64,000 nt of DNA from Chlorops oryzae (GCA_020466095.1 CM035806.1:112251401-112315400), one strand, 5' to 3'; shown: positions 10,669-21,205, counted from the first letter of the stretch. The notes: generated from the sequence alone by a model not told the origin. Translations and numbers: made by a program.

Positions 10669-11270
10669 TTTTTGTTTTTATTATTTGTAAAATTTTTTGA
10701 AAATCGTTTGAACACCTTACTCACTGAAATTTTCCACTTAAATGACTTCTTCGGTTGGGCCTGTATTACCATATTAACGCTTTTTGCATTAGGTCTAGCG
10801 GGTTTGTGTCAACTTTTAGGGGTTTCTAGTGGGTTTTAAACTTAAAAACTAACGCGTTTTGCCTTTTAAAATGTGGCAGCACCAATCTTTGTCGATTTTA
10901 GATTTACCGTTTGTCCTCCACATGCGGGTTTTTCATAAAAACAGAAAACATAAAAAAAATTAAGGCAAAGCGAAGCCGCGTATTCTTAGAAGTACCTAGC
11001 TTGAACACAAAATTGTTCATTCTTTTTGGTTGATGTCTGCATGACTTTTCAAACCATTTGTAGTCAGTTGTGATATAGTTGGCATAAAGTTAAATTTTAG
11101 AAATTTCCTGTATTGCGCTTGTTTGATGTCTTGATGACTTTTTAACCGATTTCTAGGCAGTTGCGAAAAAGTTCGCTTTTCATTAACTTATTTACTAATC
11201 GGTTGATAAAAGTCCTGCAGGGTAGTCAATTATTGACTGTCGAATGCTATTTTTGTGTCCCATTGTGCCC

Positions 11271-11963
11271 ATGTAGGAGTGTAGGTCTAACTCTCGACGT
11301 CGAAAAGGCTCTGCCGCGATGGGGAAATACACCATGAGGCAGGAATAGGAATTTCAACAAATTCGAGAAATTCACCAAAAAGCTACCAACAACAATACGG
11401 GTAGACACAAAGTGGCACTATGATGCCACTTGCAAGAAAATTATCAAAGAAACACGGCCTCAGCTCGGTTTTTTATATTGCTTGAAAAGTTCATAATTGA
11501 AACTTTAATAAATGTATTACGATAAGTTTTTGCTTAATGTGCACGAATGTTTTCATTTTGTAAAAAATTTACATACATTTTTGACTACGACTACGAATTT
11601 CATTGTACATAGAATTTAGTATTTTTGCTGAAACAGTGTGATCAAAAAGTTATGCGAACTGGGTAGGACAAAAAAGACAATTTACATTTCTCCTTCATAT
11701 TGAGTTTCCTTGATTAGTTTTATATTTTTCAAGCTTTTCATATCATTTTATGATTTTGGTAGATATTTTATATGTAATGTGCTCGAAAATCTCCCAAAAC
11801 TTAAAATAAAAGTGGCAATGCGTTTCACCATAGCAGAGCTAAAGATTTCGCTGCCATAGCATGCTTCTCTTTTCCTCGTGCTATATTCATATGTTGAAGC
11901 AGCGTAGCTCTAACACATTTCAGGGATTAGGAAGAAGAAGAGTTAGACCTACACTCCTACATG
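11271..11963. mobile_element. Mutator-like MITE with 9-bp TSD
   Basis: A 693-bp non-coding element whose ends are inverted repeats of about 24 bp (atgtaggagtgtaggtctaa... and its complement). It is bracketed by a perfect 9-bp duplication attgtgccc (11262-11270 and 11964-11972). A 9-bp TSD is characteristic of Mutator-like elements. The insertion is 6 bp inside the left end of the surrounding TIR element, which fixes the order of events. Confidence 0.8.
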
Positions 11964-12240
11964 ATTGTGCCCTTTTACATAAGCACAATTATTGCCGGCA
12001 ATTTTTATAAAATTTTCTTGTTTAGTTTTTTTTTTTTTTTTTAAACTTTGATTGTATTTTTTCTGGATCTTCCTTTGAGTGGGAACTAACAGAAAGTATT
12101 CGGATCTTATTTCTAAAATTTTACGTAACTATTTATACATTTAGAGAAATATAAAAACAGTTTTTAGTTCCGATGAGCCTCAATATTAGAAACTGGGCCT
12201 TAGCGCTGTATAGCGGCCTGCGCTGATGAGTACTGATCCC

Positions 12241-12449
12241 GCACGAGCGAGGTGCGTCAAGGTTAGAGAATCCTTGATTGGAAAATACACTGGCGTGCAC
12301 GAGCGAGGTGCGTCAGACTTAATGAGTCCTGGTTAGCTGGAACGGTTGCTGTTGAAGTTCAGAATTGAGCAAACACGAGCGAGGTGCCTCAATCTGAACG
12401 AATCCTTGCTTAAACGAGTTTTAAGCATGCACGAGACAAGGTGCAGATA
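12241..12449 (-). repeat. Four hairpin-forming repeats in the Jockey 3' UTR
   Basis: On the plus strand the motif (g)cacgagcgaggtgc recurs at 12241, 12297, 12373 and (diverged) 12429, with spacings 56, 76 and 56. The core gcac-gagcgag-gtgc is a 4-bp stem with a 7-nt loop. It lies between the ORF2 stop and the poly(A), so it would be in the 3' UTR of the RNA, where non-LTR reverse transcriptases recognise their template. That role is inference. Confidence 0.7.
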
Positions 12450-12470
12450 ACAGATAGCGGAGCATCTGTG

Positions 12471-15152
12471 TTATACGTCTAGACTCATAGATGCGGACGG
12501 AAGGTCCTTTCTTTTTAAGCGTGAACGACTCGTTGTGTTATTAAGACTTCTTGCTAGCTGGTTGGAGTGATGTCTTAATTTATGAATATACGACGCTTTT
12601 AAACGTATTATTTCGTCCTTAACGAGCGGAATTTGTAGATCACGGTGAATACTTTCATTTCGAATGTACCATGGAGCACCTGTAATGATTCGGAGAATTT
12701 TCGATTGAGCTCTTTGAATTATTTCAATAGAGGAAGCACAGGCATTTCCCCACAGCTGAATGCCATATGTCCAAAGTGGCTTTAATAAACTATTATATAA
12801 AAGAACTTTATACTCCATATTTAGAGGGGAGCGATGGTTAATTAACCAGTGAATTTTTGATGCTTTTAGCTTTAGGTTGGTTCTTTTTGCTTCGATGTGC
12901 TTTCGCCAAGTTAATCGTTTGTCTAGATGAACTCCTAAATATACGACATTATCTGCTTGAGGAATGGAAACTCCTTTAAGGAGTATAGTTGGACTTATTC
13001 CTTTTCTTAGTGTGAATGTAATGTGCTTACATTTTCGTTCGTTTACATTTATACGCCAGGTTGAAAGCCAAGTTTCAATTAATTGCATATGCCCCTGTAG
13101 AGTTCTTGACGCTTCCATAGGATCGCGGTGGCAACTCAATATTGCTGTGTCATCAGCAAAAGTTGACATAACAATGTTGTCACTAGTAGGTATGTCGGCT
13201 GTGTATAGAAGGTAAAGAGAGGGGCCCAGTACACTGCCTTGCGGGACTCCTGCTTTTATTTCAAATTTTTCCGTAATGGTTTCATTAACTTTTACCCTAA
13301 AGAATCTTGTTTGAAGATATGATATGAGAACTCCATGTAAGTTTTGAGGAAGAAGAGATTTTATTTTAGCTATAAGTCCCTCATGCCACACTTTATCAAA
13401 GGCTTGAGCAATGTCAAGAAATATTGCAGAACAGTATTCTTTTTTTTCAAAGGCATTCCGAATTTCTTGCGTGATCCGATTTACCTGTTCTATCGTTCCA
13501 TGTTTTTTCCTAAAGCCAAATTGATGAGTCGGGATTAGGTTATGCTCGTGAACGTATGGCGTTATCTTAAAAAGAAGAGCTTTTTCGAAAAGTTTAGATA
13601 AGCAGGGGAGAAGGCTTATTGGTCGATAAGAGCTGGTTGATGTCGGGTCTTTACCTGGCTTCAATACCATCTTTGTGAGCGATTCTTTCCATACCTCAGG
13701 GAAATGAGAAAAGGATATAATCGCATTAAAGAGTTTTGCTATATACGCGATAGCGATGATTGGTAACTCCTTGATCATTTTTGGGGTTATCAAGTCATAA
13801 CCTGGAGCTTTTTTCTCGATAAGGTTTCCTTTTATAATACATTCTATTTCACTGACATGAAAGGTAATAGGGGTAGATTCGTTGTTTTCCTCATATAGAG
13901 GAAGTCTAAGGCCAGATAAAGAAGAGTTTGGAAGGAAAACTGAGCACAAGTGTTGGGCAAACGCTAATGCTTTCTCCTCATCACTTCTTGCCCATGTTCC
14001 TCTTAAATCTCTTAAGGGAGATTCGTGGTCTGTGGGGGGGTTTTTCACTTTTAAGGCTTTCCACAGTGACCCTTACGATGAACTATTTGGCGAAAGGTTA
14101 GAGATGAAGTTAAAATTTCTCTTATCTCGATCGTTTTGAAGAGCGATTTGGAGTTGCTTTGTAGCTCTATTGAGTCTGACTTTACTTTCAGGGGACCTAT
14201 GTTGTTGCCATTCTCGCCTCAATCTACGCTTTTCTTGTAGAAGCCTTTCGATTACACTGTTAGTATGATAGCAATTTCTATGGACAGTGGTAAAGCTCGT
14301 TGGGGTTGAATGCTCCGCCGCTGAAATCAGTATTGAATTTAAGGTTACAACCCCTTCATCGATTTGACATTCATTATTTATGGAATATTCAGAGTGTATG
14401 TGTGTTGCAACGTACTTTTTGTATTTTACCCAATTTGTTTTAGAGGTGGTCAGTCTAAGAGGGGGGCACGTTGTTCTTGTGTTTACCGAAATTTTGTAAA
14501 TTAGAGGACAATGATCTGAAGACATTTCATAACTTATCGACGTTAAAATACGAGAGTTATCGATACCTCGTATGATGGCAAAGTCTATAAGGTCTGGTAT
14601 TTTGTTTTGATCTGTTGGCCAATACGTTGGATGTCCAGGTGAAAGGAAGCCTAGATTACTGGATGAATTCATCAGGGTGTTGTAAAGTTGTCTACCCCTT
14701 GGAGAAATTAGGCGCGAACCCCAGTGGGTATGCTTTGCATTATAATCGCCTGCTGCTATGAATCTATTACCAAGGGTTTCAAAAAATTCTTTAAATTGGC
14801 TTTCACTTACTGAAAATCGAGGAGGACAGTAGATTGCAGACAAAACTAAATTTACGCCAAGGCTTTCAATCGAGACTGAAGTCGCTTGGAGGTAATTTTT
14901 TGAGAATGGCTCTATAGAAAAATGCCTAATTCTATTGCGAATCAATATACCCGTTCCTCCATGTGCTTTCCCATCAGGGTGGTTCGTTTTGTAAAATTTA
15001 TAGCCTGATAACGAAAAATTATTTTTATCTGTAAGATGTGTCTCTGAAATAAGCATCACATCAATAGAATTGTTTGAAAGGAAGTGTGATAATTCTAGCT
15101 TACGCTGATTTATCCCATTTGCATTCCATGAGCATATAATTAGTAAGCTCAT
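12471..15152 (-). pseudogene. Jockey ORF2: endonuclease and reverse transcriptase, one stop
   Basis: One frame of 894 codons, interrupted only by TAA at 14075-14073. N-terminal part (15152-14076): an APE-type endonuclease, with CSWNANGI, ISETHL, AAGDYNAKHTHWGS and a terminal SSDHCP. C-terminal part: RT with SYRPISLLPCLSKLFEK, FLDIAQAFDKVWH, GVPQGSVLGP and FADDTAIL (the catalytic DD). It ends with WLIN, LWGNA and RAQSKILR. The stop falls exactly in the linker between the two enzymes, in frame (12471-14048 and 14073-15152 differ by a multiple of 3). The protein would nick the target and copy its own RNA onto it. Start: ATG overlapping the ORF1 stop. Confidence 0.88.
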
Positions 15153-16276
15153 GTTTGTGCAGTAGAAGCTTGTTGAGGCTGCTGTTGCGATCTCATTATC
15201 ATCTCAAACATATTTTCAACTTTTAACATGAATTGATTAAGAGTCTGAGTCAGAGTTGCTATAATGGCCTCCAAGTAACCATTTGACTGCTGGGGGGCAA
15301 AGTTTGAATTATAGCCAGCTTTAGCAACATTTGCATAGGACATGGTGTTATTCACTGGAATATTGGCATTGTTTTGTTGTGGGACAACAGGATTATTGAA
15401 TATGATATTATTCGGCTTAGAACGACCAGCTTGCCTTTTTTCTAATATACGATTTTTTAATTCCTTAAATACTGGGCATCCCCTATAATTTGCGGTGTGA
15501 TTTCCACCACAATTGTTGCATTTTTTCATAGCGGGTTGGTTTTTATTTTTATCGCAATTTTTAGAGCTATGGAATTCTCCACAAACAACGCAGACAGTGC
15601 GTAGGGTGCAGTATGATTTGGTATGCCCGTATTCTTGGCAATTAGCGCATTGGACAGGGCCAGTACGCTTATGAGGTTCTTCTATTACAACTCTACGATG
15701 AAGAAGATATTGAATTCCGTAGATTGGATGAGTCTCATTTTTTTTAAGTTTTAAATTATCAGGACAGAGTTCTACTTTAAACATTGGTTGTGGAGTTTTG
15801 GTCCTATTGAAGATGTTCATAACATTTCTTATTTTAAAACCTTTTTCCTCTAAGGCATGCTTAATTTCAAGGGGATCTACATCTGGTTCAATGCCTTTAA
15901 TTGTCACATTAAGGCCCTTGCTACTTTTAAGCTGGTACGTGTAGTAGTTTTTATTTTTGTCGTCAAAATATTTTGTGACAATTCTAAAACTGTTTTCCGT
16001 GTAGACCTGGATTTTGGTCTCGTAGAGATTACCTCTAGTAAGATGCACTATATGGAACGATTCCTTCCCAATGATCTGAGTCAAGCTCATGACTAGATTG
16101 TTTGAGCTACGCTCGCGGAGGTAGATTGGTGGCGGCTTCGGAGACTTATTTCCAGAAGCGCTTGGAGAAACAGGAGCTTGAGCATCCTCAGTACTTAGTG
16201 CTGCGAATCTATTACCAATTAGCACGTTCGATGGATTAGCATTTGGGTTTGTCTTATTGACTTTAGGCTTGCCCAC
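15149..16276 (-). CDS. Jockey ORF1 Gag-like RNA-binding protein
   Basis: About 375 codons open from the 5' boundary of the element to the TGA at 15149. The first in-frame codon at 16276 is GTG, not ATG, so the true start is probably lost through truncation. Three Cys/His knuckles lie in the C-terminal half: CANCQEYGHTKSYC, CVVCGEFHSSKNC and CNNCGGNHTANYRGC. Upstream is the conserved Gag region of Jockey ORF1 (IKGIEPDVDPLEIKHAL, EPHKRTGPVQC). It binds element RNA as a ribonucleoprotein and may carry it to the nucleus. Gln-rich tail. Confidence 0.85.
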   Translation of the reverse strand: MGKPKVNKTNPNANPSNVLIGNRFAALSTEDAQAPVSPSASGNKSPKPPPIYLRERSSNNLVMSLTQIIGKESFHIVHLTRGNLYETKIQVYTENSFRIVTKYFDDKNKNYYTYQLKSSKGLNVTIKGIEPDVDPLEIKHALEEKGFKIRNVMNIFNRTKTPQPMFKVELCPDNLKLKKNETHPIYGIQYLLHRRVVIEEPHKRTGPVQCANCQEYGHTKSYCTLRTVCVVCGEFHSSKNCDKNKNQPAMKKCNNCGGNHTANYRGCPVFKELKNRILEKRQAGRSKPNNIIFNNPVVPQQNNANIPVNNTMSYANVAKAGYNSNFAPQQSNGYLEAIIATLTQTLNQFMLKVENMFEMIMRSQQQPQQASTAQT

Positions 16277-16887
16277 ATTTGATTTCTGCGGGCAATTCTT
16301 GTTTAGTTGCCCTACCTTTTACACGTATGAAAAAATTGCCCGGCAATTTTTATTTTCTTTTATCTGTTTTTGACGTTTGCCCCGTTCGTGCAGGGTTGAT
16401 TTTTATAATACATTAATAAAATATAATTATGCATCCTCGATCTATGTTTAATTTTAAGAATATTTGATATCTACAAAAAAAAAAAAACTTAAATAATTGA
16501 GTTCATTTCATAAAAAAAATTTTTTAAATGAAATTAAAAAATTAGAAAAAAATCAATCCTCAAAATTTTTACTCAAACTAATTTTTGATCGACAACAACA
16601 AATAGCCATTAATTTTGTTCCAAAAATCGAACAGCTGGTCCAAAATGGGTTAATATTTCCCGATCAAATTCCTCGTCTCAACACGCCGAAAGAAGAAAGC
16701 TAATAAAGCAAATGTCAAAAATCTGCTCGCAGCCAACTTCATGTTTGACACAACGAAAGAGAGCAAAACGGAATTGCCGAGTACGGGCAATTCTAAAATG
16801 AGCAATTTTTCTATACCCCCCGCGCTTCGTCTCGCCTATAAAAAAAAAATTGCCGGAGATAATTGCCTAAATGTAAAAGGGCACATT

Positions 16888-17315
16888 CCAGATACATCAG
16901 ACTTGCGACGTACGGAAGAGGCAAGAAACGATCTATGGAGTAGGTATAACCAAAACTCTCTCAATTTTCATCAGAAACCCCTCACTTTGTGCAAACCAAT
17001 TTGACAAATAACACATAAATGATAATTTATTCTCAATCGAAGGGCTACCAGAAAGAAAATTGCAAGATTGCATTAAATATTAGTCCTTTCAATGTGGATT
17101 ATGTATTTTGTTATTTCGAAAGCCCCGTGATGTGTAATATTAAAGAAAACAAGTTGAGTTGTTTTATAGGACACCAGATAAGAACGAAACTCATTATGGT
17201 ATTTATAAATGTTAGTATGTACATATAATTTGCAGCAAGGTTTTTCGCAAAAACCAATTGTTTTTGTTAATCGAAAAATATATGTTTACAAGACCCCCAT
17301 AAGACCACACTCTTA
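16888..17315. other. No recognisable feature
   Basis: AT-rich, with short frames only. Nothing I can assign. Confidence 0.3.
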
Positions 17316-18335
17316 TACCCGACACACACTGTGTCGAGGGTATATTGCGTTTGTGTGGTTGTGTGTAACACCCAGAACCAGTCGAGCTAGACCATACAAA
17401 ATATTGTACAGTAGAGTACGGATATGTGCAACACGTTTTTGGCTCGAATTCTTGAGCACTTATGCGTTCTTTGCATTAATCCGTGCATGTTTTCATGGGA
17501 ACTCATAAAAAAGGCTTCAAAGCACCTTGCACTTATGAGGTTTTTGCATTTATTCGTGTTGCATTTATCCGTAGTTCACTGTATATAGAAATGATCAGCG
17601 TCACCAGGAGATTCGATTTAGACTTGTCCGTCCGTCTGTCTGTATACAGTTATCTTATCGAAGGAGTTTAGCTATCTTGACAAAATTTAGTACGCGTGCT
17701 CAGGGGAACGTGAATAAGGTAAGGTTCGAGAATGGACCCGATCGGACCATTTTTAGGGGTACCTCCAGTACTAGGGTCTATTACGAAAATCACAAAAACT
17801 GCTCTAAAACCAGAGGTTTTCAAGATATTTTGATCAAATTTGGTATTTGATTATAATTAAAGTCAAGTTATGATTCAAAAATATTTTAAAAGTGGGCGTG
17901 GCAGAAGGGCGTTTTTGGAATATTGGCTCCTACACCCGAAATTCAAATGGGACTTGAACGAAAATTGACACTTGTGCTTCCTTTGTAGCCATACACGTCC
18001 TCTCTAAAAATTTATTTGATAGGTCCATTATCAAGGGTACCTCCAGCACCAGGGTCTGTCACAAAAATCTCAAATATACCCCAAATTCGGACTTTTTCAA
18101 AATATTTCAATGAAACTTAGAATTTGAGCGTTTATTGAAACTTCCGATTAGAACTCAAAGGAATTGGAAAAAAGGGCGTGGAAAAAGGCCCTTTTTATAA
18201 AGAAATTTAACAAAAGTCGGTATATGGTGCCCCTAATGGCCTTAAATAACTCTTGATATGAAAAACTATTTGAACATGTGTGTCTGTGTCGGGTATTCTA
18301 TTGTCAGGCTCACCTGACTATAACACCCTTACTTG
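17316..18335 (-). repeat. Dispersed fly repeat, copy A
   Basis: About 1 kb bounded by a palindromic cgacacacactgtgtcg near 17320 and by a hairpin (gtcagg-ctca-cctgac) followed by tataacacccttacttgt at 18305-18335. It contains gtccgtctgtctg and repeated gggcgtgg blocks and an 'actggaggtacccc' type motif. It recurs in the opposite orientation at 27745-28578 and partially at 31290-31577. Architecture and lack of coding suggest a non-autonomous, possibly Helitron/DINE-like family. I could not find a CTRR end, so this class is tentative. Confidence 0.65.
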
Positions 18336-18687
18336 TTTTTCATTCCTTTTGTGTTTTTCAACATAAAAATGCACAATCGGAGATTATTGTTCTGCTGTTG
18401 TGCAGCAAATTATGTATACTAATAAGTGCGTACTTTTATTCTTAATGGTGATAAATTTTAAACTGTCAGCTGTTTGTTGTTTTCAACCGTTTTTCACAAG
18501 CGAAAATGCAATACAGTATATTCTGCTTAGCTACATACATTCAATTATTTTCCAGACAATTTTATGCACTTTCGCAAAAAATGCACCTACCCGATTTGTT
18601 TTTACCTGCATTATTGAGGCACATATCAGAATTTCTTGAATTTCAGGCGCTTATAAGAACGCCGTCTAAGTACACAGGTATACAAGG
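18336..18687. other. Non-coding spacer between two repeats
   Basis: AT-rich, with no assigned content. A 109-codon frame (18506-18835) runs from here into the adjacent repeat and has no domain signs. Confidence 0.3.
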
Positions 18688-19182
18688 TTTTGGACCAGAG
18701 AAACTGGATAGCGACCCTATAGGAATTTTTCGTGCTGATTCCGAATCTGATACCCGTTTTTCTCTATCACGTCAAGTTTTTGAGAAATCGTTAAATAACG
18801 GTTTTGACATTTTTACCTATAGTCTATGTCAATAATGAGGTCGTAGACCCTATATGCCTTAACCGATTTCAAAGTTTTTGGTACTCATATGAAAGAGGAA
18901 TGACAACGCAACATTTCCTTTATACACAAATTTGGAATTGATTCAGTAACTTGGAAGCTATAGGGCAAAAAACGCGATGCTGATTTCCAATTTTTAGCGA
19001 TTTTGTTTAAAAACTTGAAATTCAAATGGTTATAATTTCCGAACCAAGGCTGGTATTCCAGGTCTTAATACTTTGAATGAAAGAACAATCAATTGAAAAA
19101 GTTTTGAGCCTAAAACAAAAAAAATCCGTTGCGTCGTTCTAATTTTATGAGGATTTTCGCTGAAAATAACAAATTCGAATTT
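18688..19182 (+). repeat. Long inverted repeat arm D1
   Basis: About 495 bp, nearly identical in reverse complement to 27144-27639. With the Gypsy element removed, the two arms are about 0.6 kb apart and enclose the transposase fragment at 19220-19570. I infer that they are the long terminal inverted repeats of an older DNA transposon that Gypsy entered. Confidence 0.75.
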
Positions 19183-19219
19183 TTTTAAATGTTGACAAAT
19201 TCTTTCAAATAAACAAATA

Positions 19220-19570
19220 ATGCGTGATGAACACTTTTCGAAACATCTGTCACCTATAGAAGCAGCTGCTTGGTCATCATTTAAAGACGTTGTGGGAAAT
19301 TTTTTGGGAAATAAAAAAAAGCGACAACTACATAAAAATAGTTGGAGGACTCTTGAAAAATTATCGAAAAATGGGAGTTCGGATGTCACTAAAAATACAT
19401 TTTCTCCACTCACATTTGGATTTCTTCCCCGAAAACTTGGGCAAAACTAGCGACGAACAAGGAGAGCGCATTCACCAGGACCTACAGAGGATTGAAAAAA
19501 ATTATAAGGGCTTTTGGGATGAAGGAATGTTGAGTGACTATTGCTGGTCCCTTATACGCGAAACAGATAG
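19220..19570 (+). pseudogene. C-terminal transposase-like fragment interrupted by Gypsy
   Basis: Two overlapping frames (19220-19450 and 19290-19586) join across an A-run near 19310-19319, so one indel separates them. Together they give a motif series I know from many arthropod and cnidarian repeat proteins: NFLGN, MSLKIHFLHSHLDFFPEN, SDEQGERIHQDL and a final DYCW. The superfamily is not one I can name with certainty. The frame runs straight into the Gypsy LTR. Beyond the 3' LTR and TSD the same frame continues from 26963 for about 13 codons to a TAA at 27003-27005, so Gypsy cut this gene near its 3' end. Confidence 0.7.
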
Positions 19571-20046
19571 TGTGGTGAACGAATGACATATCAAAGCATA
19601 AAGAACAAACGCACTGAAGTCGCCGAACCTCACGCGGCGCAAAAGCATAATAAACAAATGTACTCAGAATGCCGAAGCTCACGCGGCGCATCATATTTCC
19701 AACTTGGTTCATTGCGCTTCGCACAAGTCTTATGATCGCGATAAGCACAGTACAATTTAAAGTCACTGAACCCCAAAAGTGCATAGCGTTTGGAATGCAC
19801 TTGTTGATTCAATAAACAATACTTCGATGCATTTGGTGCGGTTAGATTCATTGACCACTTTTGCATGAAAATCGATATGTTCATTTATCGCCGAATTTCC
19901 CTTGCTTTGAATATTGCAGACGTAAGTTATTTTGTTTAAGAAACCTTTATTTAAGCATTTTTGTAAACATCCAAAATAGTATAAAAACGAAACATTTTGA
20001 ATAAAGAAATCAGTCAGAACTTACTACTCAACCTGTTTTGACTTCA
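19571..20046 (+). repeat. Gypsy 5' LTR
   Basis: Begins tgtggtgaac, ends gacttca. Same 476-bp length as the 3' LTR. A tataaaa at 19980-19986 and aataaa at 20000-20005 are candidate promoter and polyadenylation signals, unusually close together. Confidence 0.92.
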
Positions 20047-20062
20047 TGGCGATCCTTGCCAG
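20047..20062 (+). other. Putative tRNA primer binding site
   Basis: tggcgatccttgccag follows the 5' LTR directly, where first-strand DNA synthesis is primed. TGG at its start is the complement of a tRNA CCA end. I did not assign the tRNA. Confidence 0.65.
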
Positions 20063-20100
20063 TTAAAACAAAAAGTTGAATATTTTTTGAAAAATAGTAA

Positions 20101-20290
20101 GCTAGCCGCCGAAGGATTGTCTTTATCCTTACGGGCTTTGCTCACACTATCACCGAAGCTGGTCGCTGAAGGATTGTCAATATATCCTTACGGACTAAGC
20201 TTAGAATATCACCAAAGCTAGCCGCTGAAGGATTGCCATTATATCCTTACGGGCTAAGCTGAACTAATCACCAGAGCTAATCGCTAAAAA
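20101..20290 (+). repeat. 58-bp tandem repeats in the Gypsy leader
   Basis: Units starting gctagccgccgaagg (20101), gctggtcgctgaagg (20158), gctagccgctgaagg (20217) and a decayed start at 20276. Each contains atccttacgg. Periods are 57-59 bp. Leader repeats may bind protein (insulator- or packaging-like), but nothing in the sequence shows this. Confidence 0.75.
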
Positions 20291-20394
20291 GCTCAAGAAA
20301 ATCATCAAATCCTAATGGGAAAATCTAAAAATTATCGCTGTGGCTCTGAAGAAAAGGAATAGCTACTGAGAGCTTTGATGACTCGTACACCAGC

Positions 20395-20694
20395 ATGAAA
20401 CCAACATTAACTGAGGCATTAATAGAAGACCCTACAGCCGGCCCCCGTCCTCTCAGCATCAAGGAATATCAGGCGAGACGATTAGAGAAATCCAAAAAGG
20501 AATCTGAAGAAAAGGAAGCCAAATTGACAACTATACCCCAGCATAAACGTCCAAAAAGAAGAGGAGGTGCCAAAAATAAATTGCGAAGACTACGTGCAAC
20601 CCTCATCAGGCAGGCTAAATCAACAAACAACCCAGAAACTTGGAAGAAGATAGGACGATTGGAAGAGCAGCTGAAAACCAAGAGTGCTGAATAG
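20395..20694 (+). CDS. Small basic ORF in the Gypsy leader
   Basis: 99 codons from ATG 20395. It is highly charged: about a third Lys/Arg, with a coiled-coil-like heptad character (RLEKSKKESEEKEAK) and a basic patch (HKRPKRRGGAKNKLRRL) that could bind nucleic acid or act as a nuclear signal. No known domain. It lies before gag on the same strand and could be translated from a spliced or full-length RNA. Whether it is expressed is unknown. Confidence 0.45.
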   Translation: MKPTLTEALIEDPTAGPRPLSIKEYQARRLEKSKKESEEKEAKLTTIPQHKRPKRRGGAKNKLRRLRATLIRQAKSTNNPETWKKIGRLEEQLKTKSAE

Positions 20695-20914
20695 CACCTT
20701 GCAACTTCAATTTACATTGGAAGTGGCAAGACGCGTATAACGCGGTCACTCCAATGAGGTAAAAAAAAAAAAAAATTTTTTTGTTAGAGTTTTTCTACTT
20801 TCATAAATTTTCAAAAAAAAAAAAAAAAAGTTCTTTGCGGTAAAAATAAAATTTTCTTAGAATTTTTCTGCTTCAATAAATTTGAAAAAAAAATTTTTTT
20901 TGTATAAAATCACA

Positions 20915-21099
20915 ATGGAGTATGAAATAATTATATTACGGTTTTGCACTGAAGAAAACAAATTTTTAAAATTTAATAGAGACGTAGATGCAACTTTACT
21001 CGAAGCTACCCTCGATTCCATTCAAATAATAAATAGAGCATTAGAACGACAAGGTATCATATCAATGTATGTTGAAGTATCAGCAAAAACAGTTTGTGA

Positions 21100-21103
<4 letters not shown>
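20915..21103 (+). CDS. Second small ORF in the Gypsy leader
   Basis: 62 codons from ATG 20915 (the frame is open from 20882). Mixed hydrophobic/charged, beginning MEYEIIILRF and ending SAKTVCE. No domain recognised. It is flanked by A-rich tracts (20760-20895 and 21100-21140). It could be real, given its compact position between two other small frames, but it is short. Confidence 0.3.
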
Positions 21104-21141
<38 letters not shown>

Positions 21142-21205
21142 ATTAATAAATAAAATAAAAGAAACGTTATCTTTGAAATTTTTTGTAAATCTACCAATTC
21201 TCACT

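Larger units (their letters stand above)
7617..11227 (-). mobile_element. CACTA/EnSpm-like DNA transposon with two genes
   Basis: Proposed boundaries: cactaccctgtaggg at 7617 and its near complement cctgcagggtagtc ending at 11227. The outermost base at the right departs from CACTA, and the TSD is at best 2 bp (aa). Subterminal motifs recur inside both ends (for example gtctgcatgactttt near 7767 and 11033, and aaccga/tcggtt), as is usual for CACTA elements. Both genes read leftward from a common upstream region (10669-11227): the transposase first, then a DUF4806 gene 75 bp downstream. Both frames are intact, so the element could be autonomous. The exact ends are the least certain part. Confidence 0.7.
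12026..16295 (-). mobile_element. Jockey-clade non-LTR retrotransposon, near full length
   Basis: A 4.27-kb element on the minus strand. Its 3' poly(A) tail appears as a T-run at 12026-12042. It is flanked by an 11-bp TSD ttcttgtttag (12015-12025 and 16296-16306). Two ORFs overlap by ATGA at 15149-15152. The element begins only about 19 nt before the first ORF1 codon, and no in-frame ATG occurs there, so I infer a slight 5' truncation just inside ORF1. Related fragments lie at 5567-6181 and 45741-45876. Confidence 0.9.
11265..16884. mobile_element. Non-autonomous TIR element holding two nested insertions
   Basis: Outer ends gtgccc (11265) and gggcac (16884) are flanked by att on each side (11262-11264, 16885-16887). 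The first 40 or so bases of each end match in inverted orientation once the insertions are removed (tgtgcccttttacat, then ccggcaattttt). The motif gggcaatt/aattgccc recurs inside. Without the MITE (11271-11963) and the Jockey element (12026-16295) it would be about 650 bp. Short frames at 16497-16703 and 16741-17004 show no recognisable domain, and the second runs past the terminus, so I do not call them genes. The superfamily is unassigned. Confidence 0.6.

Noticed and set aside
10786..10833. ggggtttctagtg read as a CACTA right terminus
   Set aside because: A cactagaaacccc end exists on the minus strand at 10833, but no matching left end was found; the 7617/11227 pair has better inverted similarity and shared subterminal motifs.
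16497..17004. Two small plus-strand frames (68 and 87 codons)
   Set aside because: No domain; the second runs past the right terminus of the TIR element.
18506..18835. 109-codon frame
   Set aside because: It extends into inverted repeat D1, whose other copy does not keep it as a gene.
20101..20290. Spaced repeats considered as a CRISPR array
   Set aside because: Direct tandem repeats without unique spacers, in a eukaryotic retrotransposon leader.
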